From: Tolypeutes matacus
Lineage: Eukaryota; Chordata; Mammalia; Cingulata; Chlamyphoridae
DNA length: 64,000 bases
NCBI GenBank assembly: GCA_026826555.1
Contig: JAKSZT010054581.1
Location: forward strand, 2,969,560 to 3,033,559
Direction: 5' to 3'
Shown in pieces: positions 58,051 to 64,000 of this stretch. The first letter of the stretch is position 1; the number at the start of each line of letters is the position of its first letter. Below the pieces are notes generated by a model. That model searched no databases. It worked only from the letters and a program-made list of their open reading frames with translations, and was not told where the DNA came from. Both the position numbers and the translations under genes were made by a program.

Positions 58051-58191
58051 ATAAAAACTCAATGTCTCCTACAGAAGTTCAGACTCACACCCTGCCTGCT
58101 GAAGATACAGGTTATTTCAGAAGAAATCTTTTCCTTGTTTGCATGTCAAGCTTCTTCCAGGGTGCTTTTGAAAGGCTTAGCCTCATACTTT

Positions 58192-58290
58192 AAAATTTTA
58201 CCACTTTTTAAAAGAGTTACTGGGAATTCAACCCATGACCTCATATATGGGATGCAGGTGCTCAACCACTGTGCTACACCCACTCCCCAA
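58192..58290 (-). mobile_element. DAS-like SINE fragment
   Basis: 'tactgggaattcaacccatgacc' and 'caggtgctcaaccactgtgctac' are the reverse tRNA-derived head. Short, with no full tail. Confidence 0.72.
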
Positions 58291-58295
58291 TGAGA

Positions 58296-58405
58296 GTTGG
58301 GCTTTTTGTTTGTTTGTTCATTCTTAGGAGGTATATGTGATCAAACCCAGGACCTTGTATATGGGAAGCAGGTGTTGAACCACTTGAGCTACATCCATTC
58401 CTTTA
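58296..58405 (-). mobile_element. DAS-like SINE fragment, second copy
   Basis: 'gtttgtttgttcattcttagg' tail, 'tgatcaaacccaggaccttg' and 'gaaccacttgagctacatcc' head. In direct tandem with the previous copy. Confidence 0.78.
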
Positions 58406-59494
58406 CAACTTGTATTTAAGTAGATAATGTGTCCTGTGATAATGTCTTGCAATTGTGTATCCTTTTTGAGAGTAAAGAGTAGGTTTTGAGTACATAATCT
58501 TACTTAACCTTTGCCTGGTACCCATGGTATGGGAGCTAATACCTCTTATTACTAGACAAGGAGCTGAAGGCACAGAAAGTTTGTTGTTTGATTTTTATAT
58601 AATTCTGCAATGGATTTAAGGTGGATTTTAAGGACAATAAAGTACAAAAAGATGGCATAAATGAAAAGAAAACTAAATAATTAGTAAAGTGCAAAGAAGT
58701 GCTTGCAGGTTCTAGTCAAATGACAGGTTGCTTCCTGCAACTGACCATCACTTTGGTGAGCACCATGCTGGGGTGTGCCTGTACTCATGTGGGTTTAAGC
58801 TTCTTAAAAGTGTCCATGAAGTTGGCAAGACAGTAAGAGTTCTTCAGCCAAGGAAATAAAACTGGGAGGACATTTAGCTGACCTTTGGTCTGAAGACATT
58901 TGTCAGATATAGCAAACTTGGGCATGGGTTTTATTAGTTTCACAACAGGTGGAAAGTGAAGACCAGGCTCAGAGTACAGACAAAATGGTAGACCAATAAG
59001 TGACCTTCTCCCCATACCTTTGGAAACCTAAGTGGCCATACCCTCATTACAGTGGTAAACTAGGAGAATGGCCCCCAGAGCACTCAGGAATCCTCAGCTT
59101 TCTCAAATCTTGGAGCTGAAAGGAAGAAAGAGAAAAGTACTATAGAGTGTTTGGAACCACAGGCTGAGAGTGTGTTCCCAAAATGCTCAAGCTGAGAATT
59201 TAACCTAGAATGATTCTGGACTGGGATGTCAGGTGCCCAGGAGAATTCCCCTATGAGGATATGACATTCATCCCAGTCCTCCAAGGATTAAAAAAAAAAA
59301 AAGAAAGAAAGAAAGAAAAATGAAGCCCTACCAATAAAATAGGAGTATACATGAAAACAAATCACTGTGAGAATTAACAGAAACTAATGCAGAAATGGTC
59401 AAAGACTTGATATATTGGATTAGCTGACCAAAATATAAACTAAGTCTGATTATTTTCTTTAAAGAAATAAAAGACAAAGTTGAAAATACCTTAA
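58406..59494. other. no gene recognised
   Basis: Single-copy sequence. An A run with (GAAA)n lies at 59288-59318. No supported ORF. Confidence 0.4.
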
Positions 59495-60685
59495 GGCAAC
59501 CAGCAAGATGGCAGCAGAGTAAGGAGCTCCCAGAATCAGCTTGTGTTACAGGGCAGTTAGTAATCATCTAGAGCTTAAAAAAAAAAAAAAAAAAACCTGT
59601 TTTGGGGGCTCCAGGAGACCAGATGAGCATCCTTCAACATCATTGAAAGAAAGGAAGAAGAAGACTGCTCATCTGCAGAGAAATTCATGAGCAGTGCACT
59701 CCATGCCATGGAAGCCGGTGCCCATCCTCCACAGGTGGAACAAGACCCCTCAGGAGCTATTCCATGGTTGGAATTGGAAGCTCCATTTCCCAAAAATAGG
59801 AAAGGAAGAGATGGTTGGCCTTGACTTCAGTTACTGATTAGTAAATTCAGCTGGCTAAAGTATAACCCTAACAACAGCTAAAGTTTGAACCTGTCCAAGT
59901 CAGAAATGGGCTGGTAGTAACCATTTTGACTCTGCCCCCATCCTGAGGGAAGGCAGGCTGACTGAAAATCACAGTGATGGTAGGCACCGCTTTCTTCCAC
60001 CCAGAACAGAACCAACCTACCCTAAGTCTTCAGCCCACCTCTAGCAGAGAGGAAGCTTGGGCCCTGTGCCAGCCTCTCTGTGTAACTGCATGTATATTCA
60101 GCTGACACTGACTGAACAGTCAGAAGTCTACCAGGGCAACTGAACCTGCACAGCATAGATTACCGCCCACACCTGCAGCTCCATCCCAGCCCCAGACAGG
60201 GGAGAAAGGGGTGTGAAGCTTCATCAGTCTCTCTGAGCAACTTCAGTCTAGGTCTGCATGACTTGGATTATTATACATGGCTGTGGCTCTGTCCCTTCCC
60301 CTGGCAAAGGAGAAAGTTGGGAGAAGCTTCATTAGTCCCTGGGGCAATGAGGGCAGCTTGAGCCTCCATAGCCTACATTACCAACTACATCTTTGGCTCC
60401 TACTACACAACCAGCAAGGGAGAAAAGGCAATAGAGCCCTAAATGAAAGAGAGAAATTGCACCCAGAATAAATATGTCTAGTAAGCCAGACGCCAAGGCA
60501 GCAACAAAAAATTATGATCCACACCAAGAAACAGGAAGATATGTCCTAGTTTAAGGAACAAGGTAAGCCTCCAGATGACATAAAGGAGTTGAGACAATAA
60601 AAAGAAGAATATGAAATCATACATGGAAAAATAACAGATCTTATGGAAATGAAAGGTGCAGTAAATGAAATAAACATTGATGATG
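59495..60685 (+). mobile_element. L1 5'UTR and ORF1 start fused to 3'UTR
   Basis: Starts with 'agcaagatggcagcagagta' (YY1-like AAGATGGCA near +10) and runs through a 5'UTR of about 1 kb to ORF1 start text (60590-60670, 'aatatgaaatcata...ggaaaaataacagatc', as at 48585). At about 60685 it joins 3'UTR sequence matching 57262 on. Everything from the ORF1 coiled coil to the upstream 3'UTR is missing. Confidence 0.75.
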
Positions 60686-62455
60686 GTTAGTTGCTGTGTT
60701 TCAGTATTTGTGCATCAATTTTAACGAATATACCATCCACATATAAAAGATTATTGATGGAGGAAATTGGAAAAGGGGGAGGATGTTCAGTATATGGTAA
60801 TCCCCTGTATTCTGTACGTGATTCTGCTGTGACCTAAAACTTTTTTGAAGAAAAAATGAAAAAAGTCAGACACTAAGGGAATAAATGGAAGAAAATGTCA
60901 CTGTACCTACAGGACAACAGTCTTACAGTGATGAAAAGAAAAATGTAAAAAAAAAAAATTTAATAAAAAAATGTAAAAATTATTTCTTCAAATAACTTTA
61001 ATTTTGATATTCCAATTAAAATATTCTATTTTTACTTTTTATTATTTTTTCTGAATTTTACATCTTATATATAACACTGTCATTCCTATTTCATTTTCTT
61101 ATTAATTGTCTGTGGCTATTTTATTGGTTTCATTTTTAAAGAAGTTTCAGATCACAGAAGTATTACATCTGTGACAGGGGAGGATCACTGGTGTGGGGTG
61201 TCAGGGAGAGAGGATACATGGGAGGAAGTTCACCTAGGTATACATATAAAGCATATAAATTGCTCAAATATTCATAAAATATAAAATATAAATAGCTTGC
61301 ACCCAGCATGGGACATGACTCCCTCAGATTAGCATCCCAGGCACCGAGGGATTACCAAGTACCAACAAGCAATGCATCTGGAAAAAAAGCACACATCTGA
61401 CCAAAAATGGAGAAAGCTAAATAGAAATGAGTTTATATGGCTAAGAGAGTTTAAAGTGAGTCAGGAGGTCATTCCAGAGATCTCAACAGGATCTCATTGA
61501 CAGGCAAAGTAGATACAACCAGAAATAGCAAAGCTCCTCAGGGATATGGAGACATCCAGACACTATCATCAAGGCAGACAGCTCAGGAACTTGGCCCCTT
61601 GCCAGTCAGTCCTAATCTGGTATTTATTCTCCCCAGTGTGACTGAGTTAGACTCAGCAGTGGTTTCTATGCATGCCTCTTCTGTCCTTCTATTCAAACCT
61701 ATAATTAGTACTAGAGTTGATAGGTGTACATTCAAGAGACTTAAATCTTTGGGCTGTGCATGTTCCAGCTGAGCTCTGAGTTTCAACAGAGTTGCAACAC
61801 CTATCACCATTTCAATGGACTCACCCAGGACAACTAATAGGGAGGAGATGATGGGCAAACATACCAAGGAACTGAGAGTGCCTACAACTGCAAGCAAGAG
61901 AGTCTCATCTATTGGATGTATGGGATTGAAGCCCCCCTCAATTAATGGTGGAGTTGGCATCACCATCCCAGAGCCCTCAGGATTGGGAAAAAACTATAGA
62001 CTAAAATAAACTTACTAGTATTCTACTATAGACTACTTGTGATTCTAGCAATGGAAGAAATATCATTGTTGTGGAGGCAATGACCCATAGATATTCTGGG
62101 GATAGGGAGAAGGAAAAGTAGGTGTAACAGGGGGCACATTTTTGAGACTTGGGAATCATCTGAATGACATTACAATGACAGATACAATCCATTCCATATC
62201 CAGTCATAATCAACAGAGTCAAATGGGAGAATGTGTAAACTATAATGTAAACTAGAATCCATGCTTAGTGGCAGTGTTCCAAAAGGTGTTTATCAATTGC
62301 AATGAATGTATCACACTGATGAAAGATATTGCTAATGTGGGAAAATGTAGGAGGTTTGGGGAGTGGGACATATGGGAATCCCCTATATATTCTCTGTAAC
62401 ATTTGTATAATTGAAGTGTCTTTTAAAAAATAAAAATAGTGGGAAAAAAGTTAAC
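60686..62455 (+). mobile_element. L1 3'UTR, long form
   Basis: Parallels 57262-57800 and then 1-1088: 'ggctaagagagtttaaagtgag' near 61440, the 'gttgcaacacctat' block near 61790, the 'gggaatcccctatat' block near 62375, poly-A-like end near 62424-62450. No gene. Confidence 0.78.
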
Positions 62456-62607
62456 AAAATGTTCCACAACAATACAAGGTTTTGGTAGTAGGGTAATATA
62501 TGAGAGCCCTGTATGATGCTATGTATATTTGTTTTATAAGTTCACAACTATTACCTACACTTATTGTTTATGTATGAGTGATATATTTCAATAAATAAAA
62601 AAAAAAA
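62456..62607 (+). mobile_element. short repeat tail with poly-A
   Basis: 'gttccacaacaatacaagg' through 'tatatttcaataaataaaaaaaaaaaa' ends in a poly-A (62597-62608). Likely another L1-type 3' end; not matched elsewhere in the window. Confidence 0.45.
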
Positions 62608-63878
62608 ACCTCCTAAAAATGAAAAGCCTGGGACCCAGATGGCTTCACAGGTGAATTCTCCCAGTCATTCAAAGAAGAAGTAATACCAATCTTGCTCAAG
62701 CTCTTCCAAAAAATTGAACAAGAAAGAAAGCGACCAAACTCGTTCTATGAAGCCAACATCACCCTAATACCAAAACCAGGTAAAGACACTACCAAAAAAA
62801 AAAAAAAAAAAAAAGAAAAGAAAAAAAGAAAAAGAATGAAAACAACAGAGCAATATCTCTAATGAATATAGATGCAAAAATCCTCAACCAAATATTTGCA
62901 AACAGAATCCAAAAGCACATTAAAAGAATTATACACCACAATCAAGTGGGTTTTACCCCAGATATGCAAGACTGGTTCAACACAAGAAATTCAATTAATG
63001 TAATAAACCACATTGATAAATTGAATAATAAAAATCACATGATTCTCTCAATTGATGCAGAAAAGGCATTTGACAAAATACAGCACCCTTGATAAAAGCA
63101 CTCCAAAAGACAGAAAGAGAAGGAAGATTTATCAATATGGTGAAGTTCATATGTGAAAAACCTACACCTAGCTTTGGACTCAATAGTGAAAGCCTGAAAG
63201 CTTTCCTGCTGAGATCAGGAAAAAGACAAGGATGTCCACTGTCACCATTATTATTCAATATTGTGCTAGATGTTCTAGGTAGAGCAATTAGGCTAGATAT
63301 AGAAATAAAAGGCACTCATATGGGAAAGGAAGAAGTAAAACTTTCACTGTTCACTGATGACATGGTTCTATATCTAGAAAATCCTGAAAAATTCAAAACA
63401 AGCTACTAGAATTAATAGACAAGTTCAGCAAAGCGGTGGGATACAAGGTGAATATGCAAAAATGAAGAGCATTTCTATATACTACTGATGTGCAATCTGA
63501 GGAGGAAATCAGAAAAATAATTCCATTTATAATAGTGACAAAAAATAAAATATTTAGGAATAAACTTAACCAGGACATAAAGGATCTGTATTCAAAAAAC
63601 TACAAAACATTGCTAAAAGAAACCAAGGAAGACTTAAATGGAAGGATGTTCTGTGTTCATGGATTGGAAGACTAAATATTGTTAAGATGTCAATTATACA
63701 AAAATTGATTTACAAATTCAATGCAATCCCAATAAAAACCCAACAGCCTTTTTTGCAGAAATTGAAAAGTCAATAATCAAATATATTTGGAAGGATAAGG
63801 GACCCCAAATAGCAAAATTGTCTTATAAAAGAACAAAGTTGGAGGACAATCACTTCCTGACTTTAAAGCATATTACTT
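62608..63878 (+). pseudogene. L1 ORF2 RT domain fragment
   Basis: Two open stretches (62862-63092 and 63089-63409) cover the RT fingers and palm: '[16 protein letters not shown]', '[13 protein letters not shown]' and the catalytic box reading F-T-D-D, where other copies have F-A-D-D. Stops follow near 63410. The match ends abruptly at 63878, where an LTR-like sequence starts. Poly-A rich run at 62798-62830. Confidence 0.85.
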
Positions 63879-64000
63879 TGTTGCCGGTCAGGCTCTGGGT
63901 CCGTGAAAACGGTGCCGCGGATGAGAAAGAAGGAATAAGACAAAGAGAAAAAGAACTGGGATCAGGGGACTCTCCGTCAGATATGCAGAGAAGAGCCCTG
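63879..64000 (+). mobile_element. possible start of an LTR
   Basis: L1 ORF2 text stops at 'catattactt' and is replaced by TGTTGCCGGTCAGG, a TG start followed by CpG-bearing, purine-rich sequence unlike any L1 here. This fits the 5' edge of an LTR, perhaps of a younger ERV, but the end lies outside the window. Could also be another inserted element. Confidence 0.35.

Overview
This window is repeat-dominated mammalian nuclear DNA, most likely from an armadillo (Xenarthra, Cingulata; probably Dasypus). The best organism evidence is a set of tRNA-derived SINEs of the DAS type (for example 28905-29168, 38292-38703, 45826-46105, 58192-58405). They are nested among many L1 copies that share a long, unusual 3'UTR, and mammal-wide ERVL/MaLR LTRs and an L2 fragment lie between them. 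Two N gaps (2297-2589 and 39927-40326) show a draft assembly. I see no intact conserved protein-coding gene. Assignments rest on reading motifs, translations and self-similarity inside the window; no database was searched.

Layout. 1-1088: tail of a + strand L1. 1663-6310: a decayed class III retrovirus (ERVL) on the minus strand, with an MLT2-like 3' LTR, a 7-bp AT satellite block, and remnants of dUTPase, integrase, RNase H, RT and protease. 6326-8102: a 1.8-kb minisatellite of about 9-bp units that is open in all six frames and sits where the ERVL body stops. 8225-9045: L1 5'UTR/ORF1 debris. 10035-22109: a non-autonomous MaLR-like LTR element with two LTRs, a tRNA-Leu-like primer site and a gag-like ORF carrying internal repeats. 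It is split by a nearly complete minus-strand L1 (12098-21459) with a 16-bp target duplication and a YY1-like site at +13 to +21. 22110-27480: a partial LTR repeat, then a + strand L1 interrupted by a solo LTR (5-bp duplication AGTAA) and by a retroposed segment. 27625-28035: a 41-bp minisatellite. 28265-31340: L1 with a DAS SINE inside, then an L1 3'UTR.

31341-44340 is the least repetitive part. It holds a TAF11 processed pseudogene (minus strand, about 34236-34907), two L1 copies with 5' inversions and matching target duplications (36281-36990 and 39730-40653), an MLT1-type LTR, an L2 fragment, a long DAS SINE, and a CpG-rich block (about 42120-42560). Just upstream of that block is an unrecognised ORF encoding a possible single-pass membrane segment (41528-41893 and beyond). 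44345-63878 is again a stack of L1 copies: a near full-length + strand L1 (47705-53372), further ORF2 copies, a tail-only insertion with a double poly-A, and an L1 whose ORF1 is fused directly to its 3'UTR (60685). The last 122 bases look like the start of another LTR inserted into L1 ORF2.

Nothing here works as a pathway. The content records successive retrotransposon insertions. The items most worth checking are the CpG block with its membrane-type ORF, the MaLR gag-like ORF with 20-residue repeats, the six-frame-open minisatellite, and the well-resolved nested insertion structures.
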